The translations under genes were made by a program, and so were the position numbers. A DNA stretch of 64,000 nucleotides from Metaphire vulgaris. Taxonomy: Eukaryota; Annelida; Clitellata; Crassiclitellata; Megascolecidae. Shown piece by piece: positions 21,844 through 33,069 of the stretch. The notes beneath the pieces were generated by a model. The model did no database searches. It saw only the letters and a list, made by a program, of their open reading frames with translations, and was not told the DNA's origin. Numbering within the stretch: position 1 is the stretch's first letter; every line of letters begins with the position of its first letter. The stretch is taken from contig JACLAT010000135.1 of the NCBI GenBank assembly GCA_018105865.1, forward strand, positions 37,295-101,294, written 5' to 3'.

Positions 21844-22865
21844 CTACCGAGCCAATGAATTTTGAACTCGTTGGAGTTTAGCCAGGTTTGATTTAGAAAT
21901 GCCAAAAAGAAGGGAGTTGCAATAATCAAGACGACTGGACACTAAGGCATTTGCCAAAAGCATTAATGCAGGTTTATTCAGAAATTTCCTAATACGATAC
22001 AAATCACGAAGCTGGTAGTGAGCTACTTTACAAATGCTATTTATGTGAGTTGAGAAAGAAAGTGTGGAATCAAAGATTACTCCTAGATCTCGTGCAGAAC
22101 TACTTACAGGAATAGTTGTATCGCCAAGTTTAAAAGCATTTATAGAATCAAATTTCTTGAGCTGGGGCTTTGTGCCTAAAAGTAAAAATTCAGTTTTAGC
22201 CGGGTTTAAAAGCAATTTGTTTGAATCCATCCAGGACTGAATATGAGAGAATGCTTGAGAAATAGTTTCCAATGAAGATTCTGATGAAGACTTATCGAAT
22301 GAAATAAAGATCTGAGTATCATCTGCATATAGGTGGTAATCTAGGTGATGGTTTGACAGTAATGAGCCAAGAGGAGTCGTGTACAAAGTGAACAAGAGAG
22401 GACCAAGAACAGAGCCTTGGGGACCCCACAATTTAAATTAGCTGATGATGAAAAGGTGCCATTTGTGCAGACAGACTGAGTGCGAGGACTCAAATAAGTA
22501 GTGAACCAGTGCAGTGCTGAATCAGAAAGACCAAACCAGTGTTGGAGACGGTGTAGGAGGATGGAATGATCCACAGTATCAAAGGCAGCTGATAGATCAA
22601 GAAGTATTAATGCAGTAACCTTGCCATCATCCATTGCATTTATGATATGATCGTGGACAGAGAGAAGAGCAGTTTCAGTAGAATGATATCTACGGTATGC
22701 TGACTGAAAGTGAAGAAAAAGGTCATTTGAAGATAGATGGGCATGAATTTGATTTGCAACCACTCTCTCGAGAATCTTTGATAAAAAGTTCAAGTTGGAT
22801 ATAGGCCTGTAATTTGCTAAGTCATTTGGGCACAGGGATGATTTCTTTATTAGAGGGTGGACCAC
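21844..22865 (-). pseudogene. Element B reverse transcriptase (two frames)
   Basis: Segment 22865-22341 carries ANYRPISNLNFLSKILERVV, QSAYRRYHSTETALL and LLDLSAAFDTVDH (motif A). Segment 22431-21844 carries [12 protein letters not shown] (motif B), [10 protein letters not shown] (motif C, catalytic YADD), [28 protein letters not shown] and [12 protein letters not shown]. The frame changes inside the G/C run at the start of motif B, near 22425. The motif set is CR1/L2-like. The ORF runs to 21844, after which a 3' UTR of about 480 bp follows. Confidence 0.9.
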
Positions 22866-23011
22866 AGCATTTGCAAAGGAGGATGGAAAGCAACCTTCTG
22901 TTAGTGAAAGATTTATCAGATTCAGAATAACTGGACCAAGGACATCAAAACATTCTTTGAGTATGTAGTTTGGCAGAATATCAAGAGAACAATGAGTAGG
23001 CGATGAAAAAA

Positions 23012-24686
23012 TCAGTTTGTAAAGATCAGAAAGAGTGATAGATTGAAAGGAACTAAACAGAGGTGGCGGTGAGACAGGAAGAGAGAACCCAGTTGAAGCA
23101 ATACTAGAAAATTTTCCCGAATTTTTGCAATTTTATCTGAAAAGTACATAAGAAATGTGTCAGGTAAGGAAGACTCATGAATGTTGTTTGGGAGAGCCGT
23201 ATCCTTGTCCTTGTGTAGGATTTTATGCAGTGATTGCCAGAGTGACCGAGGATTTGAGGAATTTTCAAGGACAAGGTTTGTCAGAAATGTTGATTTGGCT
23301 GAAGAGACAAGTTTTTGAACAAGCTGACACTGCTTCCGAAACTTTACTTTATCTGAGGGCAAACGAGAAAACTTCAAGCGCCTTTCTAGCTGACTACGAC
23401 GACGTCTGGCATCCGCAATATTAGAATCGAACCAAGGTTTGGTGGGTCGAGCAGCAACCATTTTTGTTTTTTCAGGAATTAGCTTATCCAAAGCGCTGAG
23501 TAATACTGACGAGAATTGGTCCGCTAATTCAGAAACCGTGCTTGAAGGGTTCATATATAATGCAGATGATAGAATGTGATTTTTAAAAGCCTGTATATCA
23601 AGTTTGGACCAAGGTCGAAAATTAATTTTAGTGTAAATTTGTGGTTCCTTATGAGGGAATGCTATAGAGGCTGATAGAACTAAGTGATCAGATAAGTATG
23701 CTTCATTTGGGCTTACATTTGAAATAATTTTGGAGGTGGACCTGGTAATAAGAAGATCAAGAATATGCCCCTTATCATGGGTTGGAAAAACCACATGCTG
23801 AAAAAGATCAAATGAATCTAGTAGGCTATTTAACTGAGCAGTCTGGTTTGAATCAGTATCCAGTTGAAAATTAAAATCACCAGAGATAATTAATTCTGAA
23901 GGTAGAGAGATTAAATGCTCAAGTAGAGTTTGAAACTCAGCCAGAAAGCTTGAGTAAGAAGAGGATGGAGGACGATAGACATTGAGAAAAGTTATGTTTT
24001 TATTCCCAGCATTAAGGACAGCCATGATTGCTTCAAATGTTTTTTGACCGGATATTGGAAGGGATTTTCTTGATATTTTAAGATGGGATTTAAAAAGTAT
24101 TGCAACACCTCCCCCTCTATTATCTGACCTGGGCTCACTTAACATTTTATAACCTGGTGGTGTAATATCAGCAAGGAAAGCCGGGGTGTCAGTCGGACTA
24201 AGCCATGTCTCATTTAAAGCAAGTATATCAGTGGGATTATTACACAAAAAATTATGAAGAGGTGCTGATTTATTTCTTAGAGAGCAGATGTTTAAATGTT
24301 TAAATGATACAGTTTTAGACAGTAAAGGGCCAGGATTTGTTTCAACATCACCCGAGAGTATCAATAGCACAACAAATAAAAAGTAGATATATTTTGAAAG
24401 TGATTTTCTAGAATACTGATGTTGTTTTTTTCAGTTTAATTTTGATTTTCAGTTTAAGGTGGTCTGAGAGTAGCAGCATTGCAGAGACTCTATTTGTAAA
24501 CGGCTGAATTAAATAAAAAGCGTACGCATCATCAATATTACGCATAAGGCAGAGAGATTCATTCACAATTCTAGTTTGAGGCTGAGCAAATCGAGACTTT
24601 ATTAAGCTCAGTGAGTTTCCGAGAGAAACAATTCTAAATGAACCAAGAATTAGAATTAGTAAACTTAGCTTGAGTAACACCATCAT
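23012..24686 (-). pseudogene. Element B leader, 2A-like peptide and endonuclease
   Basis: The ATG at 24686 opens a hydrophobic, signal-peptide-like leader (MMVLLKLSLLILILGSF). A run of seven A residues on the coding strand (about 24428-24434) shifts the frame just before KSLSKYIYFLFVV. That stretch leads directly into the 2A-like SGDVETNPGP at about 24326-24355. The endonuclease follows with HLNICSLRNK, LALNETW, SGDFNFQ, LDLLITR and SDHL. Then comes the linker ARPTKPWFDSNIADARRRRS shared with element A. The frame is lost near 23010-23110, before the reverse transcriptase. The overall plan is the same as in element A. Confidence 0.88.
24326..24370 (-). other. 2A-like ribosome-skipping motif (element B)
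   Basis: The encoded VLLILSGDVETNPGP fits the strict 2A consensus DVExNPG|P. It differs from element A at two core positions (V for I, T for L), so two related families each keep the motif ahead of the endonuclease. Confidence 0.8.
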
Positions 24687-24906
24687 GAAATAACTATAGC
24701 GCTATATGAAATAGTGGATTTTAGTGACAGGCGAGAGATCTTCCGTCTCGTGAGCGACACACGAGCTAAGAAAACAATTTAAAAGGAAACGGCCAAAACA
24801 AAAAACTAGGCTAAATTAAGTGTGATAAATCTCAAGCTATTTAGATAAAGGTAGAGATAAAAAATTCGAATAAAAGAATAATGTTAGAAACTTAGCTGCC
24901 ATCCCG

Positions 24907-24976
24907 CCGCCGGAACCGGAAACAAGACTCTTATGAGCCCGGCTCATAAGAGTCTTCTTGTTTCCGGTTCCGGCGG
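24907..24976. repeat. 70-bp inverted repeat at the 5' end of element B
   Basis: CCGCCGGAACCGGAAACAAG...TCTTATGAGCC is followed at once by its reverse complement. The only difference is a 3-nt AAG in the right arm. It sits at or just before the 5' end of the element. It could be a 5' UTR structure or a head-to-head inverted end made during insertion. Confidence 0.85.
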
Positions 24977-25134
24977 ACTGAGCCCCCATTAGACCAAATT
25001 TTGTCTACTCTGTTGCAATTTTACTGCATCTCCATATTAGATATGACTAATGCAATTTAATCTGTGTAATATCGCTACTTTTAGTGTCCAATCATTTCTA
25101 TCTTCATTTGTCAGTCATTTTTATGTGCCCAACT

Positions 25135-25283
25135 CAGTGTTGGAGTTGTGAAATTTGAGCTGGGGAGATTTGCATTAGACTGAAATTCTGTGAATGGCAG
25201 AAATGATATGATTTTTGGGAAGGTTGCAAAGTTAGCTGGGGGTTTCAGCCCCACTGCCAACCCCCCTGGCAACTCCAACACTG
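25135..25283. mobile_element. hAT-type MITE, 149 bp
   Basis: The termini CAGTGTTGGAGTTG and CAACTCCAACACTG are perfect inverted repeats of 14 bp. Perfect 8-bp TSDs GCCCAACT flank it (25127-25134 and 25284-25291). It has no coding capacity, so it must have been moved by a hAT transposase encoded elsewhere. Confidence 0.93.
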
Positions 25284-25338
25284 GCCCAACTTCTGTTGAT
25301 GTATTTTTTTCTATTAGCATGCACTTATCTTAATCATG

Positions 25339-25683
25339 CAGTGGTTTCTTTTTATGACTATGTGCCCCTGAAACAAGTATAAGAGAACAAAGTACCCCCT
25401 ACCGGCATACTGTATCTCAGGACAAAAGCTTGCAATATATTGAAAATAATTGTAAATGGTAAATAATTATAAACTGCAACAATCCTGTTACAAATTGCCT
25501 GAAAGTGGGCTTTTTCTTTAACATTTCTAATTTAGTACACAAATTTCTACAGCATTTCTAGAGTATACAGGGTAACCTGTAGTAAAAGTCTTTAAACAAA
25601 CTTTATTTCCGGATTATTCAGTACCCCACAACGTCCTTCAAGTACCCCCAAGGGGTGCGAGTACCCGCGGTTAAGAACCACTG
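25339..25683. mobile_element. hAT-type MITE, 345 bp, older
   Basis: Starts CAGTGGTTTCTT and ends AAGAACCACTG, a typical hAT TIR pair. The interior contains several GTACCCC motifs near both ends. The flanking octamers TAATCATG and TCTTAATG agree at only 5 of 8 positions, which suggests an old insertion. Confidence 0.7.
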
Positions 25684-27239
25684 TCTTAATGGAAGTTAAT
25701 TTAGTTTTGGTTGGTAGTCATCAGTTCCTGACTGTTATCAGAATATCATGTAGCAATTAATTAATTGTAAATGGCTCTGTTGATGTAATTGCAGCAAGCT
25801 GAAGAAGACGTTGGCTGGGACAATTAAGTTGAAGCTGGCTAGACTGATATATGGGTTTATTGAACTGTTTTTTCCTCTTCAAATGTGCAGTGTTTACATT
25901 TGGAGTTTAAGTTGACACTAAGTTTTTTTATTTTAAATAGTTGTAACAGGTTATGTTTTCTTATTATTGTATAATCTTGGAAGAATTCTGTGTTCTTTAG
26001 TTTGATTTTTCAACAGGTGGTTTCTAGGTAGTAAAAATTGTCTCAACTTGTGCATTGCGTTGCTTTACGTTGAATGTGCTGAAAACTTCTATTCAAAGTT
26101 GCTTTTGTTATCAGAATTCGAGGTATAAATTAAATTAAAGGCCATGCAAAGTGATGTAGTTGCTTTGTCTTAGACTAATTAACAATGGGTTTTTTTATTA
26201 AGCTTAACAAGGCAACCATCAATATGCTTTGTCTGGCTGAACCATACATCCCCTGGGGTTTCCATACCTGAGGAGTGTGAGGCATTTGTTGCACAAGAGG
26301 AAAAGACAATGGAAAGAGAGTGCCTCTGTCCAACGCATTGATTAAGAATCTGAAATTGTTGATCTGTGTTGAAGACGTTGTACATGAACTTCTAACATGC
26401 GGTACACTTTTCCAGAAGGCAAGCAACATTTTGTGGCATTTCAAGTTGTCGAGTCCTAATGGTGTATGGTGAAAGAAGGGTCGTCACTACGTCGATGGAG
26501 GTGATTTTGGAAACCGCGAGGAAAAGACAATGTATTTAATGGACAGCCCCTTTTCTGCAAAAATTGAATGAGAAACTCCAATATATGAAATGAAAACCAG
26601 CGTGAGATGATTTTTGGAAGCTGCTTAATTAAAGTGGTCTGAGATTTGTGACTTACTTTTAGGGGGAGTCCGATATTTACGACGGGGAGGGGGTCCAAAA
26701 TGGCGTGACGTAGGCCTACTTTATGGATGGCCCCAAAGAAGTCCTTACCTTAGCAAGCTGAGCTACCAGTACCTACTAATCAAACACCGGCACTTGTATA
26801 CAATACACGCGCAAGTTGTTATATGCTAGATGTAAACTACATAGTACCACTAGCAATATGCACCAATTAAAAATTAAGGTGAATCGATCAACCAGGATAT
26901 CCTAGATAGATAGCGCTGCGAAGACGTTGAGGTCCGCTTACTTGCTTACTTTCTTGGAAAGAACTTCAACGAGTTGTTCGCCGTCTTTGATGCCACTTGT
27001 GAGAGTAACTGGATTTATGTGAATTTAGCGTGCGCTATTTTATCATAAACATTTAACATAGCAAGTTTCGTGTCTGTTTAAGATAGACGATTGATTATAA
27101 GACTGGATTCTGAGTGTTTGGACGGTACAGATGCGTCGTTTATGACATCCTTCGTCCGAAGGCCACTACTCGGTTTCTCGAACACGGTATGTTAAAAATG
27201 GCAATATAGACCCTGAGCATTAAAGTACAGTTTGACGCC
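25684..27239 (+). other. Intergenic sequence and SON 5' flank
   Basis: No coding sequence recognised. The last 250 bp or so before the SON ATG are the likely promoter and 5' UTR. They are not strongly CpG-rich and no clear TATA box is seen. An alternative 5' UTR exon cannot be excluded. Confidence 0.4.
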
Positions 27240-29403
27240 ATGACTGACGACTGCGAAGAATCTAATCTTGAGAGGCATTCTATCAAGCAGAGTGCCACTG
27301 ACGTTATGAAAAACGAGAACAGGCACGACGATATGGATGATCTCAGTGAGCACATTGTGAGTTCGTTTTCGACTGCCGGTTTCACTGGTCAGATGCTGGT
27401 CGATGAAGTGTTTAAAGGATTTCTTGCGAAGAAAATGGAGGATATTGAAAGTGAACATCAGAAAGTGCACAAGAGGAAAAAAAAGAGTAAAGACAATGAA
27501 GGTTCGAAATCACGAAAACACAAGCATAAAAAGAAGCACAAAAACAAATCCACACATAAAGACAGAGACCATAAAGTTGACATAAGTGATATTGACAAGA
27601 AAGAACGTCGGTGCGATCATTCCAGATCAGATGCTGAACTCAGCAGGACTGATCAAGAACACTCAGAGCAGAGTTCACAGATTGATCTTGAAGATAAAAT
27701 ATGTGAAAATGAATGCAATCTGCAAAGAGATAAGCGTACTAGATCAAAAAACTACAACAAGAATTCATTTGGTAATAACATTAAAGAAGAAATTATCGAA
27801 GGACCTGCAGCGGAAGAATATGAAAAAAAGGAAAGAAAGTGTGCTGTGATGGCGGATACTGATATTTCAGATGAAATTACTGATTGTCAAATGTCAAATT
27901 TTGTTGAAGGTGAAGATAGAGGAACATCTTCTAAAAATAATTGCAAAAGTGACCTAACTGACTTGAAGGAGAATTTATCACAAATTTCTGTGCACGATCG
28001 GAAATTGTCCAAATCATTCCAGGATCACAGCGCTTCTGGTAATATTAAGTCTTGTGATGACTTAGGAGCATCTTGTTTCGATACAAAGCTGGTTACCGGT
28101 AAGTCTTCTTCTGAACGTAATATAGGTCATGGGAATAAAATTGTCTCTGAGGATATAGAAGACAGAACATTGCTTTGTGCTAAGAATGAAGAAGATTCTT
28201 CACTTTCAGGGAAGGACATCAACGTTGATGATAAGAATCCATCAGAATTAAAGAAAGGTCATTCACTGGATTCTAGTCTTGATCTTGCCAGTATTCACGG
28301 TGAAGAGAAAGGGCGTTGTGTCGATCATCAAAGTTTTGGACCTGAGTGCCCGAAAGTTGAACAACAAGGTGGTGTAAGAACTACTGAAGTTGTTGACCTT
28401 TGTCAGTCAGATTCTTCTAATTTTGTTGGTGAGTCAGATATCTTAGGCAGCTGCCATGTCAAGAAATCTGATAATTATAGCAAAGAGACAGAAACTTGTA
28501 GGAAAAAGGAATCAGATCATCGATCTAGTGAGAAAAGGTCAGATGTATATAAAGACAGACATTCACGTAAAATACACGTTAGAGAATCTCTTGATAGTGA
28601 CAAGAAATCAAAACACCGTGGTGGCAGCACATCAAATAATTGTAGAGGTCATTCAAGAGATCGTTCAACCGACAGACACCCCTCGTCTGCTAAAACCGGA
28701 ACCACTTCTAGCAGGACTCGTGAAGAAACTAAGTCGCGGGATACCAAATGCCAATCAAAAGAACGCCAGAGAACGAGATCCAGCAAAAGTAGGTCGGTTG
28801 AACGGAGGCACGATTCCGGGCGAAAAAGCTACGAACGGAGCTCTGACGCTCGACACAAATCAAAGAAACAGAGACACAAACCTACGCGAGAAAAGTCGGT
28901 AGAGATCATAGAAGAAGAAGAAGAGGAGGCTGAATCGGCAGATGCCAGCGAGAAACTTACCGAGCGCCTGCTCAGACGACTCAACACTTCTATTAAGAAG
29001 GGACAGGAACTTAGGGCCGAGAAGCATTCACTTTTGGAACCACACACTGCCCCCCAGTCTGTTGATGTAACAAAACCTCCTGTTTTATGCTCTCAGACAG
29101 ATGCCGACCTTGTCATACCTAAGACGGAAGATCGGACGCCATCGGAACCAATTGTTCTTGCATCTGAAAGTGACCTACCTTGCGCCAGTGCGCCTGACCC
29201 GTGTCCTGTACTTCCAGACAACATTCCAGTTGTCACAGTAAGAAACGAAAGTGTCGTTGCAGCAACTGTAAAACCAACGTTGTCTAAGGTAAAAAAAAAG
29301 CCGGCCATGAAAATGGGAATTCGACTGACGGAAACGAGTGTTGCAATTATTTCATCGGGAATAAGATTCGAAAGTGAACTGAAAGCTGTTTCTGGTGGGA
29401 AAG
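27240..29403 (+). CDS. SON: SON, coding exon 1 (gene-level description)
   Basis: SON is a large nuclear-speckle protein that binds RNA and DNA and supports splicing of weak introns. The gene here runs 27240-39634 in 13 coding exons. Exon 1 holds 721 codons plus one base. It starts MTDDCEESNLERH and has an amphipathic segment, a Lys/His-rich block (RKHKHKKKHKNKS), a long acidic/Ser-rich low-complexity region and an RS-like part (SKERQRTRSSKSRSVERR). The exon ends K/GTCAGT in phase 1. The protein would be about 1,300 residues against about 2,400 in human, and it lacks the long vertebrate tandem repeats. The identification rests on the C-terminal exons: SON motifs, G-patch and dsRBD in the correct order. 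The start is the first ATG of the open frame. Confidence 0.88.
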
Positions 29404-29789
29404 GTCAGTCGGATTTTAAAAATTAATATTATGAGATTCATCAGATTTTCAAATTTTTGCTTACATTCTGCCAGTTGCCGTCTCTGATTCGTGGCTTTTG
29501 GTTAGTAAGGCATCTTTCTATCCATGAGATTGGTAGTAGAGAAATGTTGGCATGCAATTTTCAAGATTTTGATTTACAATGCAGAAACTTAAATAAATCA
29601 AGCTTTTTCAAAGTAGTTAAGTTGCTAAGACTTTAATATGTTTGCCATTATGAACTGTAAGAAACTTATGACTTTTAAAATGCATTTGAAGTATGTGTTT
29701 AGGTGTTCTTATTGCCAGTTTAAACATTTTATAAAAGCCTAAGCGTCGTTAAAACTTTATTATGCAATTTACCTGATTAAATTTTGTAG

Positions 29790-29958
29790 GTGATGAAAAT
29801 GGTGGTTCTGAGTCAAATGCTAATGAACCACATCAGGGTTCTATTCTTTCAAATTCCGAAGATTTAGTGAATGCCAACCATCCTATGATTTTATCTGTTA
29901 TTGCTGATGAAGCAAAAGAAACAGCTATATGCTCAAAACAGGACAACATCACCACTGG
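29790..29958 (+). CDS. SON: SON coding exon 2
   Basis: Acceptor TTTTGTAG, donor GTAATT. The phase 1-to-2 reading GDENGGSESNANEPHQGSIL is open throughout. It is low-complexity, with no family motif, and is placed by phase and splice sites. Confidence 0.7.
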
Positions 29959-30013
29959 GTAATTCCGATGATAAATTCTGTCTAATATAAATTAAGACTG
30001 GGCAGGTACATGA

Positions 30014-30094
30014 TTAACCCTTTTGCCTCTGCCATCCGTGTAACCAATATTGTCATTACACCTAAATAGCAGCCTTATTGGATGAAAGGGTTAA
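30014..30094. mobile_element. piggyBac-type MITE, divergent, 81 bp
   Basis: TTAACCCTTTTGCCT...GATGAAAGGGTTAA: TTAA at both outer ends and CCCTTT/AAAGGG termini. In a SON intron. It is diverged from the 80-bp family. Confidence 0.6.
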
Positions 30095-30546
30095 TTACTA
30101 TTTTGATATTGTGCTTATACTGATATGATTTCTCTTCAACGATTGGTTGTATTTTTGATGCTATTTCGAATGTTGTTGATTGATGACAGAATACATAAAT
30201 AGTGCTGCTTTTATTGTTGATTACTTAATTGCCTATTTAAATATTTCTGCAGACATATATTGAGTTAAGCTCTGCTTATATGAATTAACAGCTGTTGTTA
30301 AAGTAAAGTTAATTTTGTATTGACTAAATAATTATTATGAGCAGAAGGTGAAATAATAGTTACAGGCTATTGTGTTGTGTTAGTTTAGTTCTTGCATAAT
30401 TTACAGGAAGAAGTAGTAGTCAATGCTAGCTAGCATTTATAGCATTGGCTGCTAAAAAGCCTACCCAATCACAGTCCAAATGAAAAAAACAAGGATATTT
30501 GCGGTGTTGAACAAGTATCTATGAATTTGTGTTTTTAACATTGTAG

Positions 30547-30867
30547 GTTGGATGCCAATGAGAAAAAATCAAAGAAACGCAAGCGTTCAAGATCTCGATC
30601 TAAAAGCCGAGGACGTGAAGACAAAAAGCGAAGAAGGGAACGATCTGTAGAGAAAGGCCGTAGATCTGCCAGAAATCGATCAAAAGACAGACATCGTAGA
30701 TCCAATAGTCGGCCCGAAGACGGCAATCGCAAATTGAGAAGTCAATCAAGAGGCAGAGGTCACAGATCAAGAAGTACTTCTAAAGATCGAAGTCGGAAGG
30801 CTAAAATTCAATCCAGAAATCGCGATCGTAGGTCAAGATCAAGGGATCACAGATCACCGGCGGACAG
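30547..30867 (+). CDS. SON: SON coding exon 3, RS domain
   Basis: Acceptor ATTGTAG, donor ACAG/GTTAAA. Encodes about 107 residues dominated by Arg-Ser and Lys-Arg repeats (KKRKRSRSRSKSRGREDKKR), the RS domain that mediates speckle localisation and contacts with SR proteins. It reads in phase from exon 2. Confidence 0.85.
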
Positions 30868-30971
30868 GTTAAACCATTTGTACTGTGGGGGGGAGGGTTA
30901 TGCATTGGCCTCTAAACCATGATTTCAGTCAAATGTTATTTATGAACTTATTTAATTTTTTATTTATCTTA

Positions 30972-31051
30972 TTAACCTCTTTACCATGTAATAACTGTAT
31001 CTCAATGTAAAATGGACGGATATATTTGTGGTTCCCGATAAATGGGGTTAA
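30972..31051. mobile_element. piggyBac-type MITE, 80 bp
   Basis: TTAA-bounded, with the family core TCAATGTAAAATGGACGG. It lies in the SON intron before exon 4, and one TIR has decayed. Confidence 0.7.
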
Positions 31052-31121
31052 ATTGCATTTTAGGCTACGTGTTAGCATTTGTTCTAATTTCGTTTGATTT
31101 TCTGCTGTGTTATGTGTGCAG

Positions 31122-31216
31122 AAAACGCACCAGTCTAAATCGGTCGAACTAAAGAAGCCCGTCCCCGGATCTCGACTTAAAATCGACAAGGCTAAACTCG
31201 AGAAATAGCGATGCAA
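31122..31216 (+). CDS. SON: SON coding exon 4, with phase problem and TAG
   Basis: The frame that matches human SON reads PVPGSRLKIDKAKLEK, equivalent to the human segment with LTDLDKAQLLEIA. That frame is not the one delivered by exon 3 (phase 2), and it meets a TAG just after LEK. All 13 exons sum to 3,908 nt, one short of a multiple of three. The break is therefore a missing base in or near this exon, or an alternative splice site. The donor CAA/GTTACC is weak. Confidence 0.65.
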
Positions 31217-31423
31217 GTTACCTTTAGTGATACCTTCCGCTCAGATTTAGAATCGGGAATTTATTTATAGTTTGCTTTGTGACGACGTATTTAAGTTCAA
31301 GTGAATGTTCATCTATTGTTTAGATTTTAATTAAGATTAAATGTCTTTGTCACTGTTTTTTTAAAGGAATGGATCATGTTGCATTTGATACTATAATGTT
31401 TTGTTGTTCATTGATCTTCACAG

Positions 31424-31533
31424 TAAGAATGTGTATGGGAACTTGCAGAGCGGTTCACGGCAACTTGGTGATTTGAAACCGGACGCTGTGGCAGCCCTCA
31501 AAGCTGGAGGAAAATCTGTCGAAGAGCTTACAG
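31424..31533 (+). CDS. SON: SON coding exon 5
   Basis: Acceptor TTCACAG, donor ACAG/GTGAGG. Reads NLQSGSRQLGDLKPDAVAAL, then KAGGKSVEELT. This aligns with the human SON stretch around NLKP and GGATIEELTEKC. Confidence 0.85.
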
Positions 31534-31604
31534 GTGAGGTAGAAATAATTTTCATCTTAGAAACTGGCTTGTTATTCGATTATCTTGGGCATATGTTACA
31601 TTAA

Positions 31605-31825
31605 GCAATAGGTGCTTGCAACCTCCACGTTTGGTGATAGGTCCTTTTCCAAAGCTAACCCGATCCTATGGAACGAGTTACCTGGCGTCACGACCGAGGC
31701 AGCCTCAGCTGAATCTTTCCGCAAAAACCTAAAAACTTATTTATTTAAGAGATAGGGTTTGACTCCACTTGTTAAGCGCTCTTGTCTTGGACCTTAGTCT
31801 TGTCTATTGCGCCGAAGAAATTGTC

Positions 31826-31874
<49 letters not shown>

Positions 31875-31896
31875 TAATAATAATAATAATAATAAT
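31605..31896 (+). mobile_element. CR1/L2-like 3' end with (TAA)n tail
   Basis: Reads FGDRSFSKANPILWNELPGV, then SFRKNLKTYLFKR and a stop. This is the conserved C-terminus of CR1/L2 ORF2 proteins (RSFSVAAPxLWNSLP...FKxxLKTxLF). After a short 3' UTR ending in a GCGCC-containing stretch there is (TAA)n at 31829-31896. It is a heavily 5'-truncated copy inserted in a SON intron, and the microsatellite is its tail. Confidence 0.85.
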
Positions 31897-32446
31897 CCTG
31901 TAGGTTGGCAGCTATTAATTAGTTTTTAGATTCTATATCCAAGTTCTTCCCAACCCGAGCGCTGGGAGTGTCCACAGTTTAGCTAATTGTCAGAGGAATA
32001 AACCGGGAATTTGTAACTTTTGGGGGGGCAGATCTCTAGCATTGCCATGCTTTTCGTGCGGTTGCAAACACACTAAATTGTAATTAAGAGATTGTTACTA
32101 AGAGGAAAGTTCGTGCTAACAAATATTACTATTGTAATAAATTCAGTGTACTGTGGCTGCTATGTTGGTCATATGCGGTCAGTGGTTATCACATGAATAA
32201 AAGCTTGATAGAATCCATATAAATGCCCCTGGGTGTTAGAATATATTATTTTTGCCATAGTGGAAAATGAAATTGTGCAGTGAATTAAATCTTTTTTATG
32301 TTTTAAAGAGATTTTGGGAGATGTTTAATTGCTTTATTTACTGAAATGTATTGTTGTGCTGAATGCTTAAATATCTCTTAGAAGTATAGTATATGAGCAG
32401 TTTATTTTGTTATATTTTTAATTATTTTGTTTATTTTGATTCCAAG

Positions 32447-32604
32447 ATTTCTGTAAGCGAATTGCTGAGAAAGAAAAAGACCAATCGGCAGACAGTCCTC
32501 TTGACGACGATAAGGCATCGACTGAAGATGAAGAGGATAAGCCATTCACCGCTAATACGTTCAAGGCTCGAGACCTTGCTAGCAGCATTGTCCTCAACAT
32601 TCGA
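32447..32604 (+). CDS. SON: SON coding exon 6
   Basis: Acceptor TTCCAAG, donor CGA/GTTAGT. Reads FCKRIAEKEKDQ, an acidic run, then DKPFTANTFKARDLASSIV and LNIR. This corresponds to human CKQIAQSKED, the acidic patch and NLNIA. Confidence 0.85.
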
Positions 32605-32699
32605 GTTAGTTTGCTAAACCTGTTCCTTCTTTTTTGCATAATCCTTTTCGCATATTAGTTTTCAGTTTGATGACGTCAAGTCATGCGTTGTTTTTTTAC

Positions 32700-32779
32700 T
32701 TAACCCTTAAACCGCCGGCACCGGGCATACTCGGTTACGTCGCATACAGTTGCAAAGTATCCAGCGGTCTAAGGGTTAA
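32700..32779. mobile_element. piggyBac-type MITE, 80 bp, GC-rich variant
   Basis: TTAACCCTTAAACCGC...GCGGTCTAAGGGTTAA, bounded by TTAA. In the SON intron between exons 6 and 7. The interior differs from the other copies. Confidence 0.75.
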
Positions 32780-32799
32780 TAGTTTTCAGTTTGATAACA

Positions 32800-32961
32800 T
32801 TAACACGTTGACTGCGGCGCAGGTTCTTCGCCAGGCGCGGCCGTTATGCGACCTCCCTGGCTTCAGATGCATTGAACAGAGGACGTCATGTGACGCCCCC
32901 AGCGCCCTGCAGTACCGCAAATAAGAACGTCAATCGACGTCCCCAGCGTTCAACGTGTTAA
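32800..32961. mobile_element. piggyBac-type MITE, second family, 162 bp
   Basis: TTAA then CACGTTGACTGC at the left, GCGTTCAACGTG then TTAA at the right. It is CpG-rich inside. A distinct family from the 80-bp copies, lying 20 bp after one of them. Confidence 0.75.
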
Positions 32962-33069
32962 GTCGTCGTGCTTGGCTTTTGTAAAAGCTAGCAATAGGTG
33001 ATTTGCAAAGATTTGTTGTTTCTTAAATTATATTGTCTCCTGTTAAATTACGTATAATTTTTTTCTTAG

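Larger units (their letters stand above)
21345..24976 (-). mobile_element. CR1/L2-like non-LTR retrotransposon B, nearly full length
   Basis: Reads on the minus strand from a 70-bp 5' hairpin near 24976 to a (GATTA)n microsatellite tail at about 21343-21365. The order is leader with signal-like peptide, 2A-like motif, endonuclease, linker, reverse transcriptase and 3' UTR. The 3' UTR ends ...GGCGCTATAGAAGTTTAAGATTAG, the same tail seen in many short copies elsewhere in the window. The length is about 3.6 kb. Several frameshifts make it inactive. No clear TSD was found. Confidence 0.88.
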
